A DNA stretch of 64,000 nucleotides from Ottelia alismoides (Eukaryota > Streptophyta > Magnoliopsida > Alismatales > Hydrocharitaceae). Position 1 is the stretch's first letter, and every line of letters starts with the position of its first letter. The stretch covers positions 124,001 to 188,000 of the forward strand of contig JAZKJV010010625.1 of assembly GCA_037367405.1 (NCBI GenBank). Reading direction: 5' to 3'. Shown here in pieces: positions 36,201 to 42,285 of this stretch. The position numbers were made by a program, and so were the translations under genes. Under the pieces are notes generated by a model. The model was given only the letters and a program-made list of their open reading frames with translations, ran no database searches and was not told the origin of the DNA.

Positions 36201-38932
36201 CATCCCAACTTGGTGCCCTTACCTGGGAATTGGGAATTGGTAAATGATGACAGTTTTATATATACTTGGAAATTTCAAACGGTATCCGGTTTATTTAATG
36301 GGTTTGAGATTACATGGAATCACATTCTTATCATAAATAATGTTCAAATCCAAATTGAGACAATTGGAAATTTGGGGACCACATTAGTACCTGATAAAAG
36401 TTTAGGAACCTCCTTGTAAATTACTATTATTTTTAAAGTAGTGCCAGTTAGAAAACTAGACGTGATTAAGTTTGAAAACTGTTACAATAATATAGAAAGG
36501 AACTGGTGGAATAGGTGTATTTTTTCACGGCACAACAATAACCAAGCCATTTTCAACTTTACATGGAGTTCCCTACATATACTTGTTTCCAACAGATTTA
36601 AAGTTAGCTCTTATTTGATTCTAGCCCTTAAAATAAGATATCCTTTTTGGTAGATTCCTTCCAGCTTTCTTGGTCTTCTAGATCCAATCCTTATATATAT
36701 GGTTGCATATCCATTTGGGCATATTTATCACAAACAATGTTGTAAAAATCATCCGACTGGCCCAACTAGTAGGTTCGACTAGTCTAGTCAGTGGGGCAGC
36801 AGACCGAGTACTGACTAATTCCGACTAGGCCTACCAGTCGATAATTTTTTTCTTGGAAATATCATATTTTTATATTTTTAACTTTATTTAAAAGCAAACT
36901 TATTCTAATACGTTTAATGTTTTATTTAAATTCAATTTACTTCTTTTATTTCATTATGATAGTTCAAAAAATATACGAATCTATATAAATATATAAGAAT
37001 ATTTATAAAAATGATTTATATATTTAAAAATTCAAAATCAATTAAAGCCCAACTAAATCTGATTTATCTCCCGATTGCCGATTAATCTTTAGTCAGTGAC
37101 CCAACCAGTTCTTAAAAATATATACATACACAATTTTTTGCTTGGTTGTTATATTTATTTAAAAGAAATCATCCATGAATCCAAGCACATTTCATTACAA
37201 CAACAACAAAGTCTTTTCTCACGTTGAGTAGGGTTGGGTACATGGAAGTTTTGCCTCCCTTCAGATATATCCGGGATCATTCTCGGGCTCAGATCCAAAT
37301 AACTAAGATCCCTTGGATAGTCTTCTTCCAGCAATTCTTGGGCTTTCCTCGCTCGTTTTTAGTTGAGTCAACATCCTAAATCTCACATCTTTTAACTAGT
37401 GCCTCTTCCACCCTCCTTTACAGATGACCATACCATCTCAAGTAATTTTCTCTCATATTATCCTCTATCAGAGTTGCACCAACTTTCCTCTTGATTACAT
37501 CATTCCAAATCATATCCGTAGAATATGTCTCTGCACATGTCTATAGTTCACATGCCATCAATCAGAACCACACAACCGATCTCTCCTAATTATAAAGTAA
37601 TACATGAACGATGTTGCGTTGTCATGCTCTCTTATGAGAGTTTTTGCGGTCTTTGCAAAACAATCGATCTCCTCTTCATTGTAAAGTAATCTATGTATTT
37701 TAATGAGCAACTCTTATTGGTAATTAAATGATCCTCTTCTTGAAGAGATTATTTGCTACAAAAATGTCAAACTATTACAAAATCCAGAATGACTTTTATC
37801 TCTTCGGTTCTATCCTTGAAGCCATGGCCTCCATGAACATTAGCATACCCGGACGCATCCTTTCCCACATATCCATTAAAATCTCCACCTATGCAAATCA
37901 TCTCTCTTTGTGGTATTTCTTGCATAATCTTGTCCAACTCCTCACAAAAAAACTTATTTAATCATTTCCTCAAACAATTTGCGGTTCATAAACTGAGTTA
38001 ATATTCAAAATTCCTTCAAGCACCAATTTAGCAAAAATAATCCGATCCTAAAATCTCTGCACATCTACCACACTATCTCAAATCCTTGTGAACAACACCT
38101 CCGACACCATTTCCACCACTCTCTTTGCCTAAATACCGTAATCTGAGACATATCTTCTTGATGTCCCTTGCTTTTCTCCAATCCCTTTTGTTTCTTGGAG
38201 ACATGGCATCTGAGCCTTCATTCTTTCCAACATATCTACTATCTCCATTGATTTGCCAGTCAAAGTGCCATTATTCCAATTACCTATGCGTAACTCTTTT
38301 TGTGACGTCTTTGGGCCCACTTCTTTGCTCGCATGCGTTATCATGCATGAACCCTTTCAAAATTTGGATTGCATCTGAGTGGCGATGAAATGAAAGTAAC
38401 TTATTTACTCGCATGCGTTCGTCGTTGCTGTTTTTATATTATTTCCCTTTTATCTCTAAAGGTATCTTTTTATCATGGAGAAAATCGAAAGCTCTCTCTA
38501 CCACAACTAATAAGGAATATGCTTAATTCTAGGAATGACATCTCCATTAATTATTCCATCATGGTGGAAGACTGAATCCAATCATCTAAGAATATATTTT
38601 TTCCCATCATATTGATTGACTGATTAGATTTTTTTCTAAAGATATTTTTTCTTAATGTAATGTATTTCAAGCTTTATCTTTGTTATATCTTTACCTCGTT
38701 TATTATGGAATTCTCATTCCGTGCATATGTGCTGCTATGATTTGGTTCCGCTTACAAAGTCGTGAAAGCTCAATCACTTTGAGCTGTCTATTTTGTATCT
38801 GCAGTAGAGTTATGCTTCCTGCTTTACATTATACAGGTGAGCGTCCGCATACGTGACAAGTCGGATCACTTTGTTCTCAGCATGCCTGATCTTATATCAC
38901 GTTTCAAGAGCGAGGCTGATTCCTTCCAATGA
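6219..38932 (+). CDS. THRRS: Threonyl-tRNA synthetase, 3' half (8 exons, 5'-incomplete)
   Basis: The enzyme charges tRNA-Thr with threonine; the sequence resembles the plant cytosolic/mitochondrial form. Joined exons: 6219-6251, 6368-6454, 7855-7965, 21603-21695, 21816-22037, 23187-23258, 23405-23476, 38837-38932. Every exon is a whole number of codons, every intron starts GT and ends AG, and no stop occurs before TGA at 38930-38932. Visible family signatures are DDAHIFC (zinc-ligand His), [26 protein letters not shown] (zinc-ligand His and class II motif 3 Arg), [15 protein letters not shown] and the C-terminal anticodon-binding domain. The N-terminal TGS/editing region, the zinc-ligand Cys and most of motif 2 would lie upstream and are not in the window. 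Two introns exceed 13 kb and are packed with transposons. Because the 5' part is unseen, a decaying extra copy cannot be excluded, but nothing seen here is broken. Confidence 0.9.
6368..6454 (+). CDS. THRRS: ThrRS exon b
   Basis: This 87-bp exon encodes 29 residues beginning [11 protein letters not shown] and ending FELELST, matching the family stretch between the zinc His and the RPEKYLG motif. Acceptor cacag precedes it and donor gtgggt follows. Confidence 0.88.
6795..6835 (+). repeat. SINE/LINE 3'-tail fragment
   Basis: agccgactctacttaatt followed by tgttttgttgttgttgtg matches the Au-SINE/RTE-LINE 3' end with a TTG tail. It lies in the ThrRS intron 6455-7854, where nothing else was recognised. 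Confidence 0.45.
7855..7965 (+). CDS. THRRS: ThrRS exon c (RPEKYLG)
   Basis: This 111-bp exon encodes [20 protein letters not shown] and on to EFARNWQ. ThrRS proteins usually read EFGKPWQ here. This copy has about six extra residues, EFGRVN followed by EFARNW, which looks like an in-frame 18-bp tandem duplication. The donor is gtatgg at 7966, opening a 13.6-kb intron. Confidence 0.88.
8390..10420 (-). pseudogene. RTE-type LINE remnant (endonuclease), split by hAT
   Basis: On the - strand the right part (10091-10420) encodes a degraded endonuclease N-terminus like RIGSW...GKSMETVD...LCLQETKW. The left part (8662-8871) encodes [17 protein letters not shown] and [13 protein letters not shown], typical of the endonuclease/exonuclease/phosphatase domain of plant RTE LINEs. 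A homologous fragment is at 37197-38420. The hAT element at 8939-10090 separates the halves, and removing it restores a continuous LINE segment. Stops make it non-functional. Confidence 0.7.
8939..10090. mobile_element. Non-autonomous hAT element, 1152 bp
   Basis: An exact 8-bp target duplication CTTTCTCT lies at 8931-8938 and 10091-10098. Terminal inverted repeats are cattgtcggactca and catgggcggactca, 12 of 14 matching and starting with CA as hAT ends do. The interior has no transposase frame. Near the right end is the palindromic aggggcacgtgcgcccct. Confidence 0.8.
10421..10791. other. No recognised gene
   Basis: Flanking sequence left of the copia. Nothing identified. Confidence 0.4.
10792..10933 (-). 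repeat. Copia 1 3' LTR
   Basis: 142 bp, identical to the copy at 15726-15867. Confidence 0.93.
10934..10946 (-). other. Copia 1 polypurine tract
   Basis: On the - strand cttgagggggagtg abuts the 3' LTR, the standard priming site for plus-strand DNA. Confidence 0.8.
10944..11085 (-). pseudogene. Copia 1 RNase H C-terminus, out of frame
   Basis: In a different frame from the main polyprotein this stretch encodes [18 protein letters not shown] to [11 protein letters not shown], the normal C-terminal end of the copia RNase H. It is separated by the small deletion near 11086-11090. Confidence 0.8.
11086..15150 (-). CDS. Copia 1 Gag-Pol polyprotein, 1354 aa, RNase H truncated
   Basis: One frame encodes Gag, protease, integrase, reverse transcriptase and RNase H in copia order. 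Gag has a zinc knuckle [14 protein letters not shown] (about 244-257). The protease motif is MDSGATHH (about 343). Integrase shows an HHCC region ending CEACQLGKH and a D-D-E triad at roughly 528, 589 and 626. A polyproline linker (about 785-800) is encoded by a GGT/ACC microsatellite. RT carries YVDDILITG (about 1092). RNase H carries TDADYAG (about 1257), SAESEY (about 1298) and CDNQAA (about 1333). The frame ends early after HERTKHK. Compared with the related copia at 29069-29281, about 23 nt are missing, shifting the last 60-odd residues into another frame. ATG at 15150 is the first in frame after the leader. Confidence 0.95.
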   Translation of the reverse strand: MSESKADIPSIGAFRGPAPIVKMDGTNYELWAMQFMSMMKSTGKKHILTEPEPAEKTGVHASWEADDAYAKVWLSGTLAIEIANDILHQPTAKDMWDILAATYSQAKNETKILQLQHDIFTIKQNGRPLHSLYTSLRGMFEKLYSFMPLTATPEQQKTYRNATMVGVFLAARDPEYEAARSQILPDSTIPPMEEAFHILSRITVPSAAASQNPSAMAANRGRSFHHQGRGRTPRGRGGRTRPTCSYCHRVGHTEDTCYSKHGFLASARAAEQIEPPSAATLDQRFDDLVARLRGIIPPSGPAPTTESHTDAAAAASASASTSTSGSTLALHSSRFDTLPWIMDSGATHHLCGDQSLLTGYTQIPPGRTVVIANGTHSPITGQGEIRLTSSMQLKNVLHAPHFSMNLLSISQITKDLHCRAIFYPSSLIFQDIRTGNVIGHGYEQGCLYQLNQTPFAGTTSSPVGQVSPLLWHLRFGHLPLQKLRLVLPYGLSHTPIQCEACQLGKHHRSSFPSSQGRSSNFTFELFHVDVWGPSCVPDHQGHRFYIVFVDDFSRASWVFLMKNKSETGNIIIHFLNEIQNIFSTSVKIVRSDNALELCTNILANYYSSKGIIHQTSCAHTSQQNGVAERKHRHLLDVTRSLLIQSHVPYSYWGDAVLTACYLINRMPSSVLNEQIPFSLIYLDKDLFILTPRVFGSVAFVHQLSPGTDKLSPRVVKCVFVGYSRTQKGYKCFDHVRRRYMISADVTFFETIMYFSKSGNMQPTPISPDTVFMAPPSPLPQTTPLSPPPPPPPPPPPPPPSLVSPLPFHYTRRHPPAHGPDPSPSSPMVCNENINVDGSDDISQQDALQEHGDNTEDLDVPIALRKPKRSCAKYPLSAAVSFERLSGDFRTFALALSATDIPRNHHDALQDARWRLAMEEEMAALQSRGTWSLVSIPPDVSPVSCKWVFTVKHNADGSIDRYKARLVARGFTQTYGVDYLDTFSPVTRHSTLRILLSVAVARDWPLYQLDVKNAFLYGDLKEEVYMQQPPGFAVEGECSKVCRLHKAIYGLKQSPRAWFQKLSDLFEKQGYKRSNVDHSLFVQKTARGIIVIMVYVDDILITGDDDQGIKQAKERLGTEFVTKDLGVLRYFLGLEFARNPYGLVMSQRKYVTDLLSETGMLGCRPATTPMDPNMKLYDDDTEEVDRRRYRELVGKLLYVTITRPDILFAVSRVSQFMEQPRQVHMDAIHMILRYLKSSPGAGLLFKKGKGISISACTDADYAGCPKDRKSTSGYAVYVGDALVSWRSKKQTVVARSSAESEYRAMAQATTEMMWVKAVLTDLCLDVPLPMNLECDNQAALFIANNPAFHERTKHK
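15340..15600. repeat. CpG-rich array in copia 1 leader
   Basis: Degenerate short repeats of gcgcgaggcgcg / agcgcgctaggcgcg type fill the untranslated leader between primer-binding site and gag. Reading frames through it are Arg/Ala-rich artefacts. Confidence 0.75.
15714..15725 (-). other. Copia 1 primer-binding site
   Basis: On the - strand tgatatcagagc directly follows the LTR. It differs by one base from TGGTATCAGAGC, which pairs with the 3' end of initiator tRNA-Met. Confidence 0.85.
15726..15867 (-). repeat. Copia 1 5' LTR
   Basis: 142 bp. It contains tatata-like sequence near ctcttatataggagag that could serve as the TATA box region. Confidence 0.93.
15868..16161. other. No recognised gene
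   Basis: Sequence between copia 1 and the LRR pseudogene; possibly its downstream part, but nothing diagnostic. Confidence 0.35.
16162..18162 (-). pseudogene. LRR receptor kinase pseudogene (CLV1/BAM-like), LRR part
   Basis: The - strand encodes degraded leucine-rich repeats. [20 protein letters not shown] and [14 protein letters not shown] (about 18140-18000) match the YYN repeat of BAM/CLV1-type receptors. [17 protein letters not shown] and [10 protein letters not shown] (about 17540-17410) match later repeats. Frameshifts and stops are frequent and no kinase domain was seen. A block of about 0.9 kb is tandemly duplicated: 16162 onward corresponds to 17074 onward. The upstream part continues at about 20927-21075 beyond a transposon. 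It lies in a ThrRS intron on the opposite strand. Confidence 0.65.
18471..18753. mobile_element. (TA)n-embedded MITE with ~40-bp TIRs
   Basis: Inverted ends share ctttcaaataggacgcaatc or the like, and each contains an inner hairpin (ccttcctaagttaaggaagg on the left). Both sides are (TA)n. No coding capacity. Confidence 0.75.
18778..20809. mobile_element. Mutator-like element (Pack-MULE type)
   Basis: Long inverted repeats of about 120 bp begin ggggtttttacccga and, inverted, agggatttttactcg. They continue with aactttgccaattacctcta and the ccctacagacc block also present in the MULE at 46972. Flanks tagttttta and taatttgta match 7/9, consistent with an old 9-bp duplication. The interior has gene-like sequence, including a C2H2 zinc-finger ORF and a Pro/Leu-rich CTCC tract (18990-19200), but no transposase. 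Confidence 0.7.
19762..19935 (-). CDS. Small C2H2 zinc-finger ORF (57 aa) inside MULE
   Basis: An open frame starts ATG at 19935 and ends TGA at 19762. It starts [18 protein letters not shown] and contains CESCGKAF...HMKMH, an exact C-x2-C-x12-H-x3-H zinc finger at residues 31-51. It is far shorter than a normal zinc-finger transcription factor and lies inside a MULE, so it is best seen as a captured gene fragment, although uninterrupted. A degraded homologue occurs in the Helitron-like element at about 42130-42280. Whether it is expressed is unknown. Confidence 0.6.
   Translation of the reverse strand: MARWEGKIPMNEGPSTKKARPGDGVKVEYRCESCGKAFDSDRDRLGHMKMHSDRTRK
20927..21075 (-). pseudogene. 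LRR pseudogene, upstream fragment
   Basis: The - strand reads [18 protein letters not shown], like the LRR stretch ...LLRHLHLGGNFFSGTIP just before the repeat found at 18140. The two parts join if the hAT MITE complex 18163-20926 is removed. The start of the gene was not found. Confidence 0.5.
21084..21540. other. No recognised gene
   Basis: Intron sequence just before the ThrRS active-site exon. Nothing identified. Confidence 0.4.
21603..21695 (+). CDS. THRRS: ThrRS exon d ([10 protein letters not shown])
   Basis: This 93-bp exon encodes 31 residues containing [16 protein letters not shown] and [10 protein letters not shown], the active-site strand before motif 3. Acceptor cttttcag lies at 21595-21602 and the donor gtttat at 21696. 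VFDGFKRK replaces the more usual VSDALKRK. Confidence 0.92.
21748..21815 (+). promoter_or_regulatory. Tandemly duplicated 3' splice site
   Basis: A 43-bp unit (pyrimidine-rich tract, gttacag and the first exon bases ctagactttca) occurs twice. The first AG ends at 21772 and the second at 21815. Use of the upstream acceptor would add 43 nt, shift the frame and reach a stop within about 30 codons. Confidence 0.8.
21816..22037 (+). CDS. THRRS: ThrRS exon e (motif 3)
   Basis: This 222-bp exon encodes 74 residues from LDFQLPLRF to [10 protein letters not shown]. It holds the zinc-ligand His in MIHRAILGS, the motif 3 Arg in [13 protein letters not shown], and the start of the anticodon-binding domain. 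The acceptor (gttacag, ending 21815) is the second of two near-identical copies 43 bp apart; only this one keeps the frame. Confidence 0.93.
22038..23186 (+). other. ThrRS intron without recognised content
   Basis: A/T-rich intron sequence. Short reading frames occur on both strands but none resembles a known protein and no clear transposon ends were seen. Confidence 0.6.
23187..23258 (+). CDS. THRRS: ThrRS exon f
   Basis: This 72-bp exon encodes [15 protein letters not shown] and TDRKIQKK, part of the anticodon-binding domain. Acceptor ttcag precedes and donor gtgaat follows. Confidence 0.92.
23405..23476 (+). CDS. THRRS: ThrRS exon g
   Basis: This 72-bp exon encodes [19 protein letters not shown] and AATGQ. 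The donor gtatga at 23477 opens the 15.36-kb intron that contains two nested copia elements. Confidence 0.92.
23770..23955 (+). pseudogene. RTE LINE C-terminal tail (left part)
   Basis: The + strand reads [32 protein letters not shown] and [10 protein letters not shown] with one stop, matching the typical end of plant RTE LINE reverse transcriptase (RLRWFGHVQRR..APVRR). It continues at 35077 as WNETIRRDL, so the copia inserted into this LINE. Confidence 0.75.
24077..24219 (+). repeat. Copia 2 5' LTR
   Basis: 143 bp starting tgtagagata and ending ttttcccaaca, followed directly by the perfect primer-binding site. Confidence 0.9.
24700..29281 (+). pseudogene. Copia 2 gag-pol, degraded
   Basis: Gag runs about 24735-25635 in two frames ([20 protein letters not shown], then zinc knuckle [14 protein letters not shown] near 25365). 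The protease [11 protein letters not shown] lies near 25650. A hAT MITE splits the following stretch at 25848-26255. Integrase continues 26440-27000 with several frameshifts. RT includes [11 protein letters not shown] at about 28330 and RNase H includes [10 protein letters not shown] near 28815. The end, [17 protein letters not shown] to [11 protein letters not shown] (29097-29281), is the RNase H C-terminus that copia 1 lacks in frame. Stops and frameshifts rule out function. Confidence 0.88.
25848..26255. mobile_element. hAT-type MITE in copia 2
   Basis: An exact 8-bp target duplication CTGTCAAT lies at 25840-25847 and 26256-26263. Ends are cagtgttgcaatag and, inverted, caatgttgcagaag. The outer blocks are rich in gactattcgg and the core is A/T-rich. 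It splits the copia protease-integrase region ([11 protein letters not shown]). Confidence 0.85.
29289..29431 (+). repeat. Copia 2 3' LTR
   Basis: 143 bp starting tgtagagata and ending ttttcccaact; the final A is mutated to T. A purine run (aagagagag) precedes it. Confidence 0.9.
32632..33020. mobile_element. hAT-type MITE in copia 3
   Basis: An exact 8-bp target duplication CCAGCGTT lies at 32624-32631 and 33021-33028. Ends are cactattgtaaaagtcg and, inverted, caaagttgcagaaatcgg. Internally it resembles the element at 4600. Confidence 0.85.
33713..34522. mobile_element. Non-autonomous hAT element in copia 3 gag, 810 bp
   Basis: An exact 8-bp target duplication GCAGGACA lies at 33705-33712 and 34523-34530. 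Inverted ends are caaggttcaggaaagcggt and cagtgttcacgaaagcggt. Subterminal regions are dense in atgcggccgcat/gcatatgcgg words and the centre is A/T-rich. No coding sequence. It is a different family from the agtcgg MITEs. Confidence 0.85.
34929..35071 (-). repeat. Copia 3 5' LTR
   Basis: About 143 bp, tgttggg... to ...atatctctaaa, related to the split copy at 23956-24076/29437-29453. Confidence 0.85.
35077..35165 (+). pseudogene. RTE LINE C-terminal tail (right part)
   Basis: ggaatgagactatccgaagg continues the LINE frame ([11 protein letters not shown]) interrupted at 23955. The exact GTGTT duplication at 23951-23955 and 35072-35076 marks the junction. Confidence 0.7.
35166..36424. mobile_element. 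Probable MULE with ~110-bp inverted repeats
   Basis: The left side (gcaatgtggttccaaaactt, then attgtttataataataatgt) is matched by the inverse of the right side (taatgtggtccccaaatttc, then attatttatgataagaatgt). The interior is unlike known transposases. A C-rich stretch near 35440-35560 reads [19 protein letters not shown], vaguely LRR-like, possibly captured. No clear target duplication. Confidence 0.5.
36735..37103. mobile_element. hAT-type MITE, right end lost
   Basis: It begins caatgttgtaaaaatc and carries the cgactagt-rich left block and A/T core of the agtcgg family. It stops after cagtgacccaaccag without the usual terminal ctgcaac. Confidence 0.6.
37197..38420 (-). pseudogene. RTE-type LINE, internally deleted
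   Basis: On the - strand 38344-38129 encodes [19 protein letters not shown] and [11 protein letters not shown], the N-terminus of the endonuclease domain. The following stretch to about 37640 parallels the LINE at 8390-10420. The left end at 37197-37215 is caacaacaacaaag, the inverse of a TTG-repeat 3' tail preceded by a cgaccctact-like block. The reverse transcriptase is missing. Confidence 0.7.
38837..38932 (+). CDS. THRRS: ThrRS terminal exon
   Basis: This 96-bp exon encodes [20 protein letters not shown] and the C-terminal tail ending DSFQ before TGA at 38930-38932. It completes the GQ|VSVR(V/I)RD junction typical of plant ThrRS. The acceptor is atacag at 38831-38836. Confidence 0.92.
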   Translation: MSVRIRDKSDHFVLSMPDLISRFKSEADSFQ

Positions 38933-39500
38933 AATATAGCATTAGGTCTTATCTATCCTATTTGCATTATGGGGGTAATTCAATTAGGTAAGATCTCTTT
39001 TAATTGCATCGAGGGTAGTAATTTATCCGATTGATTATTGCGAGTTATTTCTCAATTTTCAGTGTTGTATTCCCTTTTTTTTCTCTTGTGTTTGTACTTT
39101 GGTACGTAAGTTGAAACTGAAGGTGGCTAATGCTTGCTATCCTCTTAATTTCACACATTTTTGTAGTTTTGTCAGGCATATCTTTTGTTACAAAGTTTGT
39201 TAAACCCTATGAAGATTGTTTTTTGTTGATGTTTGCCATTGTTCCATCAAACACAAGCTTGCATTGTGCAATTTCTTTCTGTTTGCATGCATCAATATCT
39301 TTCGCAAGTGTTGGGATAGTTGAAAAAGCTTCAAGTGCTTCAAATCAACTTTTGATGGATGGCCTGACTGTGATAGCCATTTTTTGAGACTGCTCCTATT
39401 CGACCCGCATGATTTTTAAGCCCATCGAAAGACCCATTGGTGAAATGTCATCGGAATTTTCATGAGCAAATTGATTGTGATGAGGCGTTTTTAGTAGACG
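38933..39500 (+). other. ThrRS 3' flank, no recognised gene
   Basis: Sequence after the ThrRS stop, probably including its 3' UTR. No clear poly(A) signal could be assigned. The frame 39130-39387 has no recognisable domain. Confidence 0.45.
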
Positions 39501-42129
39501 CTAGTGCAAACCTGTGCGCTGCACGGGTAGAACGAACGAATGGTTATCGTTGAACTAATCTCCAAACAAAATTTTCTGGCTACATTTTTTAGCTTTATGT
39601 ATGTTCGATTTTATACGACTTGTATAAGATTTTTGTGCTATAAATTGTAAATTTTTTATTTCTATTTGGAAATGTATTAGTATGTAATAATGTTTATCTA
39701 ATCTATTTTTTAGAACTTTCTAAGTATATTTGAATTTCTATACATTTCTTAGAGCTAAGGCTAGGGTATTTTTTTATAGTTTTATGATTTAGTATATTTA
39801 TGATTTTATGGGATATATTGTTTATTTTGAAATTATTTTTGATTATATATTTGTATGCAATATTTTATATCTAATGCTGGTTTTTATAATTTATTACTGT
39901 ATAATTTTATGTATATTTTTATAGCAAAGGGGTATATTATAGTTTTTTTATTTGTTAATAGTAAATGTTCCTGTACTTTCAAAAGTAAAACATTCGTTAA
40001 TACTCACATGCAGTTAAGTGCTTATGCAATCTATATTCTCATCCATATCATATTATGGATTTTTTGGGAAGCTTGGACGAAAATGTTGGCGCTGAGGATA
40101 ACAGCTTGAGATCTCAATTCAATGCTCATCCACCGTTGCAAAGAGGCCAACCAATAGCTACCCCTAATTTGATTCATCAAAGGGTAAAGGGGTCAACCAT
40201 CACTATATGATTTCTTGCTAGCAATATAAATATAAACACGAATATGATATTGTTATTTTGATTCATCAAAGGATAAAGAGGCCAACTATCAGCAATATAA
40301 AAATATAAAAATAATGATGATATTCTTTGCAAGCTTAAGGAAGCAAGCACCAACTAATAATTGTATTTATTTATTTAATAGATATGTAGACAAATAATTG
40401 CGAGATGGCGTTATTTTCTTCTGAAATTGTAGAACTTTAATGATCATGTGCCTCAAATGTACATTGTTGTTTTCTGGTTTGTTCAACTTCTATGAAAAGC
40501 TCGGCTATCTATAGAGATTCCAGCATTGTTACATGTTATAGATAGCTAGAGAATGGATGTGAACATATTATTTGTTGATCATCTTCCTATTGTTCCTTAG
40601 TAGTTGCACATATTCTATGATTATGTGAGTTACTTTAAAATTAATGTTCATGTATCAAAACTAAGAATATAGATTCCATCTTGAGTAAATAAAAAAACTT
40701 AATGGATAAATTTTGAAACTCGTAGGAGAAAAAGATCCCACTTTTGAAGGTCCAACTCATTGTAACAAATGAATTAGGATTCGAAAGGAAAAGAAAGAAA
40801 AAGGTTTGGGTGAAAGATTCCAAAAAATGTCTGCTACTAAAATCATTGTATCCATAAGTCAAACATGGCTCAAAAATCTAAAGGACTTAAAGAAGAAGAC
40901 ATCAAAAAAAGAAAACCATAATGATCATCTGTATTTGTGTGGCCTTGTGGAGGTATAGTTTGATGAGATAGGGATGGTTCTTCTGCCAGTGAATCCTTTG
41001 AATACCATTATTTGATAACAACATTTTAGGAGTTGCCAAAATTCATTTGCAAACAAAAAAAGTTACTGATACCAACTTTACAGTTAATTACTAAGTGATG
41101 CTAAAAAGCATACATTTCTCGTTTATGATAGATTAAATTGGCGCACTTGCTATAAGAACACTCTCCCATGCATCTCCATTGCACACATGGAATGGGAATA
41201 TATGGCCACAAGCTCATTATATACTTCTCTAATTTTCTACTGATAAAGAGACTATTACACTCGAGGCGACCAAGAGCAACACATCCTAAGAAAGTAGCAT
41301 GCAGTTCAAAGTATTCTGAACAAAGCAAATGTTGTGAAGCATGCAATTAAAATTGTTGTAAAGATAGGAGAAAAAGCACATCAAAGCTTCTCTTTCAGAG
41401 AGGGAGAGAGATGCAAAGACATGTATTCCTTTGTTGCTCTTGTCACGCTTAAGGAATTCACTGGAGTATAGAAGTGAACAAAATTTAGACATCCATTATG
41501 ATTAACAGGTGTCCTTGGTCACACGTCGATTCATGTGCGCCTGCGACTAGTTGGAATAAGCCCCCACTAAAGAATCACCAAATGGTATTGGAGTATAACA
41601 CAACATGTGAGCAAGTACACCAATCATGAAGCCTGATTCAGATGTAGAGTTGTTGACCAACATCAAAGAACCACTCTTAGATGAGCATGCCGTCGTCTCT
41701 CCTGCAGAAGCACAATTACCATGAACATAAGTAGGTAATCACTATCACCTTGAGGAAAATCTGAAGCATTGATAATGCTGATCGATTAATAATTTATGTC
41801 AATCAGAATTATTGCAACTCATACAACTCAGGAACCATATATTCTAGTGTAACAGAAAGTGCAATGAAGAGTAAAAAACATAAGAGCTTGTCAACAGAAA
41901 GATCATATTGATAATTGTGTGCACCTGAATTTATACAATGCATTTTCCTTGATTCAAAATAAAACAAATCTTGTGATCAACAAAATAATCTCTATTGTGC
42001 AAACACCCAATTCTTTTGTCAGTACCTGCGCTGAATAGATCAACTCTTATGCTTTAATCACAATCTTGCATGTGGAAATCATACAACATGCATTGTACCT
42101 ACAAAGTGTACTGTTTTTATCCGAAAACA

Positions 42130-42285
42130 ACTTCGTTATTCTTCTGGGTGCGCCTCGGAGGTGAAGGCCTTCACACAATATACATCGATACTCAACGTTA
42201 ACCCCATCATTTGCAGGAGGGCCTTCGTCCATCGGGAGATCTTGCCTTACCAATTAGCCATATCCTGCACGCTCGAAGATCCCCT
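42130..42285 (-). pseudogene. Degraded zinc-finger fragment in Helitron-like element
   Basis: The - strand begins atggctaattggtaaggcaag and reads MDEGPPANDGVNVEYRC, homologous to the start of the intact 57-aa zinc-finger ORF at 19762-19935. A stop follows MANW, and the second zinc-ligand half is lost. Confidence 0.5.

Larger units (their letters stand above)
23477..38836 (+). other. ThrRS giant intron 2 (15.4 kb)
   Basis: The last ThrRS intron contains a LINE tail, nested copias, a MULE-like element, a hAT MITE and an RTE LINE fragment. Without these the intron would be only a few kb. At 23477-23769 and 38421-38836 I recognise nothing. Confidence 0.85.

Noticed and set aside
39130..39387. 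85-residue frame after ThrRS as a new gene
   Set aside because: Hydrophobic composition only; no similarity recognised and no supporting context.
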